From Pardosa pseudoannulata (lineage: Eukaryota > Arthropoda > Arachnida > Araneae > Lycosidae): DNA of 64,000 bases. The notes under the pieces are model-generated. The model was not told where the DNA came from, searched no databases, and saw nothing but the letters and a program-made list of their open reading frames with translations. Shown here one piece after another: positions 1 to 10,478 of this stretch. The stretch covers positions 1 through 64,000 of the forward strand of contig JAGEOH010000230.1 in the NCBI GenBank assembly GCA_032207245.1, read 5' to 3'. A program made the position numbers and the translations under genes. Every line of letters begins with the position of its first letter. The stretch's first letter is position 1.

Positions 1-1808
1 TTTGAAAGGAGTAGCACTTCAACTAAATTTCGTGGGTGAAGATCATTTTTCAACCCCTCTTAGAGATATTACATGGATAGTGAACTCCTATTCGTTGATA
101 TCCATTAAATGAATCGGGGGCGAGTGAAATTCTCTCCCTGGGAAAGCAACAATTTAAGCTTATCGATTCCAGACCAAAAAAAGTTTACAGGGATAGTAAA
201 TCATTAAGAATAATCAGAAAATACAAAATGTAAGAGGCCCATTTCCCGTTCACTTTTCTCCATACTCACTAAATCTATTTGGGCATTTATCTATCGCAGG
301 TCAAACCCAGTTTGGTACAAATCCCTTCAATGTCCATTGATTCAATTCTCGTCAGCTGTTTTCCTATCACTGCTTAAAGAGAACCTTGTTCCAAATAAGT
401 GGTCCTTAAATTTTGGAAAAAAGAAATAGTGCTGTATTCGTGTCAAATTTGGGTTGTAGGTTTCTTGTTCCAGAATTTTTATTTGAATTCTTAAGTTTGG
501 GTAGCAGTACAGGGGCGTAGCATTTTCATTATCGGTGTAACTTTTTTTAATCCATCCTCGTACTTTGGTTAACCAGAAATACATTATTTTTCATTTTCTA
601 TAGCTTCTAAAATGAATATCTTTTAACTACTGAGATGACTTAAATCATTCCTTTCGCACGAACATTACAAATGGAAGTATCAATACTTATCTGAAGAGGA
701 AATTTCAAGTTATGTAAACTTTATTCTCTTTTGACCTTATTGCTTAATCAAAAAATAAAAACATAGAAAGCTAAGATTTGATTTATTTCTAAAAGAAAAG
801 TATCGTTTTGAATCTCTGCGACATTCTGTTTATTTTTAAATTACACAGATAAGTTGTGCAGACAAAGTATCTGTTATTTTTAAAATGTATCAAAGAGAAA
901 AATCAAACGGCTTATCAGACTGTTTGCATGAAATGTGTCTTTCCTGAAATATGTAATGATCAAATGATCAACTTTATATACTACTCTTTTTTTTTTTTTT
1001 TTTTTTTTTGGAAAAGTGATTACATTACAAAAATTTATTTGTCTCAGTATTTTCAATCCATTACATATACTTATTTACTACTCACATGAATCAAAATTAA
1101 TACTGGAAACGTAATTTTATTTTACCGTACCCTTCTATCATTTTGTCACGAGTCCCACGATCCATCAGGATAAACAAGAGGGGAGATCGAAAATAATCCC
1201 ATTTTCCAAAATATTATTGAATTGAAAAATGGCAAAGGAATAGAGTAGAAATATAATTTAACAAAGAACAAGAGAGGATATGTTAATCCTTTGAAAACAT
1301 GTCAAGCGAGGAAACATGTTCACTTACTTTACATTTTCGCTACTCTCAAAGTTTTGCTAATTACACCAGGACTTCCTTGATTAACATCGATGCCAAGAGA
1401 TCCATTCAAACATCTACAGCCTACCTATTCGATTGTCTATCTACATATGTATACTACTTTAAACTTCGTTTTAAATTTCTAAAAAATACTCGATGATTCA
1501 TAAATAGCTGGAAACTTTTGAATAACATTTTTCAGACTATTTTAAATGGTTATGTGATTTTTCAGAAACAGTTCACATTAAAAAAAGATAGTTTTTTTTT
1601 AACATTATAATTTTTAACTAGATATTTCCTCTAATTCTTACAATTTATAGTAACAGCTTCCAAAGTTTAGAGAAAAAATGTCGTTTTAGAAGATAAACAT
1701 AATGGTGCAAATTATTTTTTTTTAATTTAGTGACGACCTAATATGAATATGTAAAGGAAAAACTTGCTGTGAAATATACCCTTGCACCTATTAGGGAATT
1801 GTGTAGAC
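1..1808. other. AT-rich non-coding stretch
   Basis: No recognisable gene or element. Open frames are short and have no family resemblance. A run of 23 T lies at 987-1009. Confidence 0.6.
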
Positions 1809-1890
1809 CAGCATTTTCCAACTTGTGGTACGCGTACCATTAGTGGTATGCAAGTTGCTGGTTAGTGGTACACGAAAAATAAACAATAAT
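1809..1890 (+). mobile_element. hAT-like transposon end (fragment)
   Basis: The segment begins CAG and is followed by a perfect 12-nt palindrome (GGTACGCGTACC, 1827-1838), then degenerate repeats of the same GGTA motif. Non-autonomous hAT elements often begin with CAG plus such a subterminal palindrome. I see no matching opposite end nearby, so it is either a solo end or too decayed. Family assignment is inference. Confidence 0.35.
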
Positions 1891-2529
1891 GACCGACATC
1901 TGTAGCAGTTCAAATTAACATTTCTTATTATAAAAGTTTTTATTTTTTAATTATACAGGGTGAATAGCAAAGACCTCATTTGCCTATTTTCTGAAATATA
2001 TACTTCGAATAGCAAAAATAAGATTCTTTTATAGCAATTTAAAATTTAAAATTTTTTCGACATTCTCCCATTTTCTATCATTTGATGTAGTATAAATTGA
2101 AACTCGTCCTAAGAACCAACATAAAATTTTCTCATCTGTACAAAAACTGATCCATATATTTAAATTCAAAGTTTGAGAAAAATTAAAAGGTTTTTTCTCC
2201 TTTTTTGAGAAATTATTTAAAAGAGTAACTACTAAAATGCAAGGAGTCTCATATGAGGTTCCAATGTCTGCTAATAGATGTACATTGAGATGATAAATTT
2301 TCAATTAACCTTTTCGAAAACTTTCACAAACATAATCCGAAGCCACATCTAAGAGGTTTCACGCAACATGAAATTTGAGATTCAAATAATTCTAGTACTT
2401 GAATTCGGAGCAAGAGGGTTGAAAGTGATGAACGTCAGATGATGAATTAAAGCAAATTTCTATATTCTAACAGGATAGAAATGGCTTCATTGTAGTTAAA
2501 TTCAAAAATCGGCTTGCTAACATGTAATA

Positions 2530-2703
2530 TTTGGTTTCGTTTGGAGCTCTACGGTTTACTCTTTTACTTACGAAGGCTAATGAGACCAGGACTTACTACT
2601 TAAAGCTGATTCCAAACGGCTACAAACATGCACCAACAGTGGGATTCGAACCCGTTAACTCTGGTACCAGAGAGCAGCGCTCCACCATTCGGCCCTGTCG
2701 TGA
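2530..2703 (-). mobile_element. tRNA-derived SINE, copy 1
   Basis: On the minus strand the unit opens with a tRNA-like head: an A-box-like stretch (2683-2695) and a strong B box (GGGTTCGAATCCC, complement of 2641-2653). A body common to the copies at 37979, 46244 and 57235 follows, ending near 2531 in an AAACC-like tail. The head sequence between the boxes differs from the other copies, suggesting a subfamily. No clear target duplication is visible. Confidence 0.8.
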
Positions 2704-2711
2704 AAGTATGG

Positions 2712-2773
2712 TTGATTGGTTCGTTTAAGTTTTGCGGCCCAAGGTCCTTTTTAGGACATAAGCGCCAAACTAG
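2712..2773 (-). repeat. Copy of short retroposed unit (related to 3230-3292)
   Basis: This 62-bp stretch aligns along its length with the insertion at 3230-3292: TTGGTTGGTT-like start, then the conserved core AAGGTCCTnTTTAGG and CATAAGCGCCAA. It contains a GTCCT/AGGAC stem. No flanking duplication is seen for this copy. Confidence 0.6.
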
Positions 2774-3229
2774 GTTTCTTAAAGCCACGTATTTAAGTAA
2801 ATATAACAAGAGATAACAGATAAAAGTGCCCTAAAGCGTAAACAGAACATGCTAAAAACAGCAAAGGTTAAACCGTAGCATTTAAAATATTTATAGAAAT
2901 ATCTACTGTATATAAACTCAAGTACATAGGAAAGGTAAGTAAAAGGTAAAATAATGAAACATTAGAAAGTAAAAGCAAAAGCATAAAACACTATAAACAA
3001 ATTTAATTATTTAAAATGGAAAAAGTAGAAAACTAAGTCATAAAAAACTATTTAAATTGACCAAAATAAGCCAGTAAAATGAAGAAAAGAGAAAAGAAAG
3101 GGATTCGGGGGTTCATCCAGTAAATCTCTTAAGTTAGGGTACCGTATGTCAAAATAAGACATAAACAGACTGTAAGCTGCTACAAGAGGTAAGTATATGT
3201 AAAATAGATAGAAATGACTGACAAAAAGG

Positions 3230-3292
3230 TTGGTTGGTTAGTTAAAAATTTACGGCGCAAGGTCCTATTTAGGAGATAAGCCCCAAGCACAA
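3230..3292 (-). mobile_element. 63-bp retroposon fragment with perfect 14-bp target duplications
   Basis: The 14-mer GACTGACAAAAAGG occurs at 3216-3229 and 3293-3306, exactly bracketing 63 bp. Read on the minus strand the insert ends in an AACC-type tail (…AACTAACCAACCAA), as expected of a target-primed retroposon. The related sequence at 2712-2773 shows it belongs to a repeat family. It is probably the 3' end of a longer SINE or LINE, truncated at its 5' side. It lies in or at the edge of the minus-strand LINE. Confidence 0.75.
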
Positions 3293-3309
3293 GACTGACA
3301 AAAAGGACA

Positions 3310-4195
3310 TCGGGGTTTGGGTTCGTTTGAAAGAAGGTAACTATGTGTGAGACGATGTGTGCTGTGGTCAAAATGACACGAGTGATGGTACTAATTTCAT
3401 CGTCAATGTTACCTGCCACCATGTTTGAGGTACTTACTGCCTGAGACTTAATCGTTGATCAATCAGCTCTGTCGTAGATATAGTATGAGGGCTTTAAGAT
3501 GCCATTTTCGGTGCTAGATGGCGACACAAAAATAGGGTAGTGATCACTGTGAAACAGCTCAGAACCCACAAAGAAACTGAAGTGTAGGAAAAGTGAAAGC
3601 GTGCAGAGGGCGAGGTCTAGATAATAAAAAATCCGACTGAGCTCGTGAAAATATATACTCTTCCCATTATTTAGAAGACAGAGATTGTGATCTGCAATAA
3701 GTTGTTCTACATGTTGACCCTGGGAGTTGGTATCTTTACTACCCCGTATCAGGCTGTGGGTGTTAAATTAGCCAAGTAAAATATTGAGTTCGGGGAGTTG
3801 CTGCAGTAGATCATCAAGTTCATGCTGGTCAACAGAGATGGAAGGTGGTATGTAAATATTACAAATAGTGATAAGCCGCTGGGTATGTACATGTATGGCA
3901 ATAACTTGTAGTGAAATTTGAAGAGACATGGCGATGGACAGATAATCATTCGAAGTGAAGAGAGCAGCACCGCCAGATGCTCTACCACCGCCCTCATTAT
4001 CCTTCCGAGAACAGGTGTAACGGAGAATTTTAAAATGATCAGCAGGCTTCGGGTAGGTCTCCTGAAGTGCGAAACAGACAGGATCGAAATCCCAGATATG
4101 GGTTTTAACATCGGCCCATCTAGGACGAAGGTCATAGGAATTCCATGAAATAAAGAAAGCCATCATGAGGTGGAAGATAAACATGGCGCAGGCTC
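3310..4195 (-). pseudogene. LINE ORF2: AP-endonuclease-like domain (LINE 1)
   Basis: The minus strand encodes the endonuclease that nicks target DNA for a non-LTR retrotransposon. From the 5' side it shows a LRPRWADVKT-like N-terminus, the ALQETY motif carrying the metal-binding Glu, and RASGGAALF. The position of the conserved GDFNxH motif reads G-stop-FNTHS: the Asp codon is TAA (complement of 3768-3770). Further on, in the same direction, is FHSDHYPI (near 3535-3570) with the catalytic SDH. A linker follows to about 3310 (DDEISTITRVIL). The reverse transcriptase is missing, so the copy is truncated at its 3' side. Type: Jockey/I-group with PRE-C2HC-type ORF1. Dead. Confidence 0.85.
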
Positions 4196-4199
4196 AGAG

Positions 4200-5420
4200 G
4201 CAGATAAAGGTGGTGGATTCATGCCGATGTCCTCATCTGAAGAATAGAGCCTAAGCTCCATCTCAAATGTAGCAAATTTCTGGAGATTCTTCAGATTTTT
4301 TAAAAAATTTAGGGTCTCTCTGCTTTCGAGAGCCCCTTAAGAATTTCCTCTGCTTGGTAATTTTTTTCAGGCTACGCTTTGTTGAGGAGACCAAAGGCGT
4401 AGCAAGAACAGTCTTTGAAAGGGGTAGTTTAAGACTGACTGGTTTTTTACGAGTCTGTTCTGGGTGGTCTGAACGTTGATTTAGGTTTAGAAATACCTTT
4501 TGGCTGAGTTCTAATAGAGAAGCTTGATAGTGAGTGTTTATGTCCGAAAGATACATTGGTTTGTATGCCTATATGTTTCACATATTTAGCAGCAGCACTA
4601 GCATAGTATATACCGACTTTCGGGGATCGAGCTTTAACTATTTCCCTAGCCTCTAAATCGAGATTTTTTTTATTAACCTTTAGCACTTGGACTTCTTTCT
4701 CATATATCCACTTCGGTCATTTTCGAGAGTATGCTGGATGACTGTCTTTGCAGTTAGAGCAGTGTGGATCTTTATCAAAGGCATCTTTGTCGTGTCCAAC
4801 TTCCGAGCATTGCGCACATCCAGCTTGATTCCTCCGACAGTATGTCTGTGAATGTCCATATGACTGGCATTTAAAACACCGCACAGGATTAGGAACAAAG
4901 TCTCTAACCTTGCAGTTTATATATTCAGCTTTACAAATATCGGGAAGCACCGGAGTGTCGAATGTTAGTACCAAGTGTCTAGTAGGTATGTTTTCTCCAT
5001 TTTTACGCAAGATGATACGGCGAACCCCACACACCCATAAATCTCTGAGGTTTTCAAGTATCTCGTCTTCATGGGTTCTGTCCAGTTCTTGCTCTGATAT
5101 GACACCTCAGGATGTATTCAGTGATTCATCAGGTTTCACGGTAATCTTGAAGGGACCAAGAGATATACAGTTACTTAATGCGTAGACTTGTTTTTCACCA
5201 CCACCAGAACTCAGGTCTGGAGACCCTCTGGTCTCCAAACCGGAGCTTTTTGATGGACTTTAGAGAACCTATGGATGTTTCTAATTTTTTCGATATCAGA
5301 AACGGAGAAACAGTTTCGAATGACGAATCAGATTTTTGGATGATGAAATACCGTTTGTAATAATCTTTGACAACACAGGAGTAGAGGTTTTTTCATGGAC
5401 CATGATGCAAAAGTAGAATT
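4200..5420 (-). pseudogene. LINE ORF1: Gag-like protein with zinc knuckles (LINE 1)
   Basis: ORF1 of the same LINE lies immediately 5' of the endonuclease. The N-terminal part (about 5250-5400) reads RYFIIQKSDSSFETVSPFLI. It is followed by a PRE-C2HC-like region and then CCHC zinc knuckles at about 4780-4910: CFKCQSYGHSQTYC is intact, while in the second knuckle (CAQCSEVGHDKDAF) the last Cys position is Phe. A basic, Lys/Ser/Pro-rich C-terminus runs to about 4265. The protein would bind the LINE RNA. Frameshifts and stops divide it into at least four open pieces. Confidence 0.8.
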
Positions 5421-5815
5421 TATACCCCGACAGTACCACCCACCACGGAGCCTAACAAGGGGATGCAGAAATTGCACCAGCCTATACGCACACCAAGTAT
5501 CCCTAAAGAGCCTACCATCCTTAACGCAGGGACTAGGTAATACAGTGCGCACTTGACCCTAAGCCGAACCACAAAGGTTGACGACCAGCCGGTTGATTCG
5601 TACGGGCCATTATGCACCTCCCGTTTACCCGAAGCAGGGACCAAACTAATGTGTTGGTTTCCCTAAATTACCAGGATCACCTTTCCTGTTACACGGGTCA
5701 TCACGCATGGCAAACACATGGGCAGTAAGCAATCGGCGAGAGGCTATGTTCAGAACGTAACATAGCATCACGAGAAAAGCCCTCGCCTCCGAGAAGAAAA
5801 ATTGATCGAGGGAGA
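5421..5815 (-). promoter_or_regulatory. LINE 5' UTR / probable internal promoter region (LINE 1)
   Basis: This markedly more GC-rich block lies directly 5' of LINE ORF1 on the minus strand and ends around 5815 against AT-rich DNA. In full-length LINEs this position holds the 5' UTR with an internal promoter. I recognise no specific promoter element. It contains a TATA-like motif, GGGTATAAATTC (complement of about 5420-5431), close to ORF1. Confidence 0.5.
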
Positions 5816-7985
5816 ACAAAAGATGAAAGTAGGAGACTAGACAGGTAGGAGACTTTCAGTTAAACAACTTTGAAAATTTATAAAGCATATCATGAAATTT
5901 TTAAAAACTTGTTTTTTTTATTTATTTTTACATCAAATCATGAATTTTAAGCAGGTTGATCTTAGATATAATTTAGCTAAGACGAAAAAAGGACCCAGAA
6001 CATCAGTAGTTGTGTATACCTAGACGTGGCGGGATTTCAAATGCGATCGGATATCTAAAAATTAAAGAGAATTCATGATGGTAAGGAAATTTATTTTAGC
6101 AGTTCTGACCACGAACTTTCAGCTATTATCTGCAGGCCAAGATCAACTATGTAGTCTATCATACAATAGTTTATTAGCGCTAAATAGTGCTTGATATATT
6201 CTACTGAAATTTTTTTACCCTTCTTTAGAGTTTGATTTATAATTAAGTACTCCTAAGCGTTCTTCATAATTGAGAACTCTAGGACGTCAGTATCCATAAG
6301 TGCAGTATGAAATGCAGGGAGGCTTTCATGGTCATGTGTTACGAAGAAAATTCGTTAAGAGTAAAATTCTTCACCAAGTTGTCATGAGGAAATGAAAGTA
6401 ATTAGTCCTGGAAAAACATTTTTTGTGAAAGTTAATTTAATATTTTAGGACTGAAAGGCAGAGAAGTAAACGAAACACGAAGATACAACCAAGAATTTTA
6501 CTACAAAAACAAGAGGTGGGAACGTACTAGTTTGGTGTTTTGGAAATTGGTAATTTAGTCACCATTTATGGTATTATGAATCATCAACTATATATAGTTA
6601 TTTTAAAAAAAAATGAGTTTCAGTTACGATTATATCTTTCTTCATAATAATACCAAGAATACAGCCTTAAATATTGAGCACTAAATATTATGTAATGTAC
6701 TTAAAATTGAAAATTTCTCATTCTTTGATCCTTAACCCTACGAAACATTTATGAGTTATTAAAAAATTAGATTTGAGCACATTTTTAACACAAATGAGTA
6801 CGTGCATCTATGATAGAATGGCAATCTATACCAAGTTCTATAACATAAAACAAATGCCCCAGAAATTCAAAATCATTATTAAACCTGGAAGATATTCCAC
6901 AAGGTATTTAAAGTTTAACTAGTATATAGCCCGTCATATGACGGGTTCAGTAAAATGTTTAATTTTTGAGAATTGTAAAGTACCCTTTGAGTCATATAAA
7001 AAAAATGGTTTCTTTTTGGACTGAGAATTATCTTGCAACAAAAAATAATCGATTATTAAATTTAAAACTAAGACATATGTACCGAATCTATTATTTAAGC
7101 CAAATATTAAAGAAAATTATTTACGTAATATCTAAGTTCAGGGATCAAACATATGAAAATAATGCAGACGACATTTAAATAATTTAAAATAAGAAATGAT
7201 TAAATGAGATGATTAAAGGAATAATGTCATAATGCTAGACAAAAAAAAGTTATATTTACTTATTTATCATGTGATAAATGGATAAATTTAATAGCCTGAT
7301 TTTAACCGGGGAAAAAAGGGCTTGAAATAATGGCATTAAATGCTCGAAAAGTGGGAAAGGGGTAGATTTCGAAAGTTTTAAAAACGACAGTATTTTTGGC
7401 TGTGATGTGAAGCATATTTGTACCAATTTTTTTTAGAATGGGATCGATAGTTTAGGAGAAGATAAACTTTACTAACTTTGAATTGTGCTAACCCTAACTC
7501 ATCAAGAATCCAATGTGGATGCATCTATCCATTCCAAGTCCAACCGCTTCATAAATTTGAGGACAGATGGACAGAAAACTTAGGCTATTATTATAAAGAG
7601 AATTCCAAATATGCGAAATATTACGCACTTTTTGCACCACTTGATGTTGGATTGCTCGTCTTTACTATATATCTGATTTAGTATGTAGGGTTTTTTTTTT
7701 TAATTTCACAGAAAACTGTAAAATACGTTTGTTGTAATGTACATACAACCAATACACCAGTGTTCGTTACAAGGGGGAAACACAGAATGAATATAATACT
7801 TTATATAGATTCAGACACTTATTCTATACATTTATTTACAAAAATATCCTTGGTTATAATGATCAATCATTTATATCTTCTATTTACAGAATAATTATCC
7901 CACATCACTTTATAAGGAATTATTATTAACAGAGGCCTAAGTCAAATGACTGTAAATATTATTTTATAAATTACCTCCATTAAAT
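5816..7985. other. AT-rich non-coding stretch
   Basis: No recognisable gene. A perfect 16-nt palindrome CCCGTCATATGACGGG lies at 6930-6945. The short open frames at 6966 and 7478 have no recognisable motifs. Confidence 0.55.
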
Positions 7986-8480
7986 TCACAGGGGAGCAGG
8001 CAGGGGCTTTCCTCACGGGCATACGGGACGAGTTGTTGATGGTGAGCGAGACGGTGTCGGTCCGGGCGCACGGGACGAGCTGGTGCTAGTGGATCCTTGT
8101 TCCACTTCTCTCGACTGCCCACTTCTTCCAACTCCACGCTCTCACTGCGTTTCCAAAAACCTCACCTCAGGTCCCAAAGCCCCTTTTTTTCTTCTTATCC
8201 AATCCCTTCTCTTTGGGAAATTTTCCCACATTAAATGCCCTTCGGGAGTGCAGGTGGGCTCATTAAAGTAGCCCCTTTTTGTTCAAGCTGACATTACATT
8301 TTAGCCCCCTGCTCCCATAATTCACGCTTACAGCTCTGTGCGAGCTTGACCGTTATGCTGCCATTCCGTGAAGTATCTTCTCTGCAGGGGTCCCTAAACT
8401 TGACGTAAATAAGTGGGGTCTTAAATTCGTCAAGGAAAATCCTCCCACGGCTATGCATGCAAGTACAAATCACCGTGAGA
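7986..8480. other. GC-richer island of unknown origin
   Basis: Base composition rises sharply relative to both flanks. It begins with an imperfect direct repeat (8016-8044 and 8063-8091, sharing CGGGNNNACGGGACGAG). No protein motif is recognised in either strand. It may be an element fragment or an unrecognised exon. Confidence 0.35.
8016..8091 (+). repeat. Imperfect direct repeat, 47-bp spacing
   Basis: CGGGCATACGGGACGAGTTG at 8016 recurs as CGGGCGCACGGGACGAGCTG at 8063, followed by similar TG-rich sequence. Confidence 0.7.
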
Positions 8481-9802
8481 AAGTACCTCGGTACAACGTT
8501 TAATAGTAAATATACATTTGCTTACTTTGAATTTTTATTATAGTTTGTTTAAAACAAGGTTTTTTTATATAACACTAACTGTACAAATATTTTTATACTC
8601 TTTGTAGCTAAAATATAAAACTGGAATTCACTGCTGGTTTTAAAACTAGAAAACTTTGAATTTCAAGACAAGGTCATTTTTATTTATAATTGAATAGTTG
8701 TAATGAGGCTGACTTTTAGAAAATCTTACTATCCAACAACTTTGTTTCAATATTTTGCTAGAATGTTTATCGTTAAAATATTCGGGAAAGATTTTTTTTA
8801 TTCGTAAAATAAATTTCAGCGTATTCTCAATAGTGGCTATTTCGATATTCTGAAACAAAATTTTTCACGAAAGCTTTAACCGATAAATATTTTTAACTCA
8901 AAGAAGTAGAAAAAATTAAACCGAGTTTCATTTGTTAGCAAAGATCATTAACTTATTTTAGAAATCTAAACTATTTTACGTGGAAAGTTTATTTTTACAT
9001 TTTATTTCTTTTTGCCCATTCAAAAATCCATTTTAAGAAATCATTATTTCGTAAATGGATTTCTTTGTAATTTTGAAAACAAGTTATTACGCTTCAAGTT
9101 CTTCGAAACACCTAATAGCTGAAATTATTTTGTTCGAAATCATTAATATCATTCCGGTTAAACCTTTCCAATATTAAATGAGAATATGAACATGCGTATC
9201 ATGAACTTCGTAGTAGTTCTATCTATTTGATATAGTTCTAATCTAACACTAATTCGTACTAAAAATTACAATCTGAATATTTGTTTTCACTTAATGTTAT
9301 GCGACAAGTTGTTTTAGATTATTTCTTTTTTTTTTCATATTGGAGCCTTATATGAACTACGATAAGAAGAACTACGATAAGCCTTGCTTTTCGATCCATT
9401 TGTTCAATGAAGATTTCTGTTTCCAGCCGAATGAATTACATGAGATTTTAGATTTCCCCAATAAGTCACTCATACAGGAATGTGCTACAAGACATTTAGG
9501 AAGATGCTCAACAATTCTACCTTCTGGGAACTTACAGGGATAGGTCCAGAACTCGATCTGAGGCAAAATAACTAAAATTCTTGTGTTCCCCTAAAGGGGG
9601 CTTTTCTGAAAGAAGCTACTATTTCTAGTGAACCCAGCCTTCATTTAATGGGTAAATTGGTTGGTAATGTAGCTGGTAAGTAATTATAGCCATAAGAAAT
9701 CCACTTTGAGACTATTATGAACAACTTTAAATACGATTTTAGTCCCAAAAAATATCGACTTGCGGTACTTTGCAAACCTCCCCCTATTCCACCTACTTAT
9801 TT
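8481..9802. other. AT-rich non-coding stretch
   Basis: No gene or element recognised. The open frame at 9340-9543 has no family resemblance. Confidence 0.55.
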
Positions 9803-9825
9803 CCCCCCCCCCCCCAAAAAAAAAA
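9803..9825 (+). repeat. Homopolymer junction C13-A10
   Basis: Thirteen C are followed directly by ten A, just upstream of the hAT insertion. Length is likely unstable and may be a sequencing weak point. Confidence 0.9.
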
Positions 9826-9835
9826 TCCTCTAGGT

Positions 9836-10470
9836 CAGTGGTCTGCAAAGTGCGGCTCCAGAGCCACATGTGGCTCTTTGCTCCTTAAGTGCGGCTCTGG
9901 TACAAAAATCCACGGAAGGCGCAATAATATTTTCATTTAAAAAAAAACTTGGTAAGAAAAAAATTACATCTTATTTTGATAAATTAAAGTTCTTCTATAA
10001 ATCGAGAACAGGTATAATTTTTTGTTTAAGTTAAAAGACAGATAGGTCATTAAAATTTTATGTTGTTGTAAAAATACGTAACGAACATAGAGTTTAATTT
10101 TATTAGTTTTCCTAAACCTAAACACAAACCATGTACAAGCTATCGGCTGAAATTGTACTTATGTTTTCGGCGTACTCCGGTTTGATACAAAGGTACCACT
10201 GGCATGCGCGCGCATACTTTTTCTAAAGTAGGGGGGGGGGTACAAATTGGCATCACAGACCAGCAGTTGCAGTGTGAACAGTTTTGTCTTATCTACCATT
10301 AATAAATATCATTAATAAATATTTATTAAGTATGAAATTTAGTTTTATTTAGTGTACTACTAATTTAGTGGAATAAAAGTTTACTAAACAGAAGATTTGG
10401 CTCCCAATTTTTTTTTAATTGTTGTAATGTTCATATTTGGCTCTTTGGCTAATAAGTTTGCTGATCACTG
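9836..10470 (+). mobile_element. Complete non-autonomous hAT element (635 bp)
   Basis: The left end CAGTGGTCTGCAAAGT matches the inverted right end CAGTGATCAGCAAACT at 13 of 16 positions. Flanks CTCTAGGT (9828-9835) and ATCTAGGT (10471-10478) agree at 7 of 8 bases, the expected 8-bp hAT target duplication. Close to the left end is an 18-nt perfect palindrome AGAGCCACATGTGGCTCT (9860-9877), and TTTGGCTCTTTGGCT recurs at the right end. There is no coding capacity, so it would have been moved by a transposase from elsewhere. Confidence 0.85.
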
Positions 10471-10478
10471 ATCTAGGT

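Noticed and set aside
2636..2700. Genuine tRNA gene
   Set aside because: A and B boxes are present, but the sequence continues into the SINE body and tail; no proper acceptor stem.
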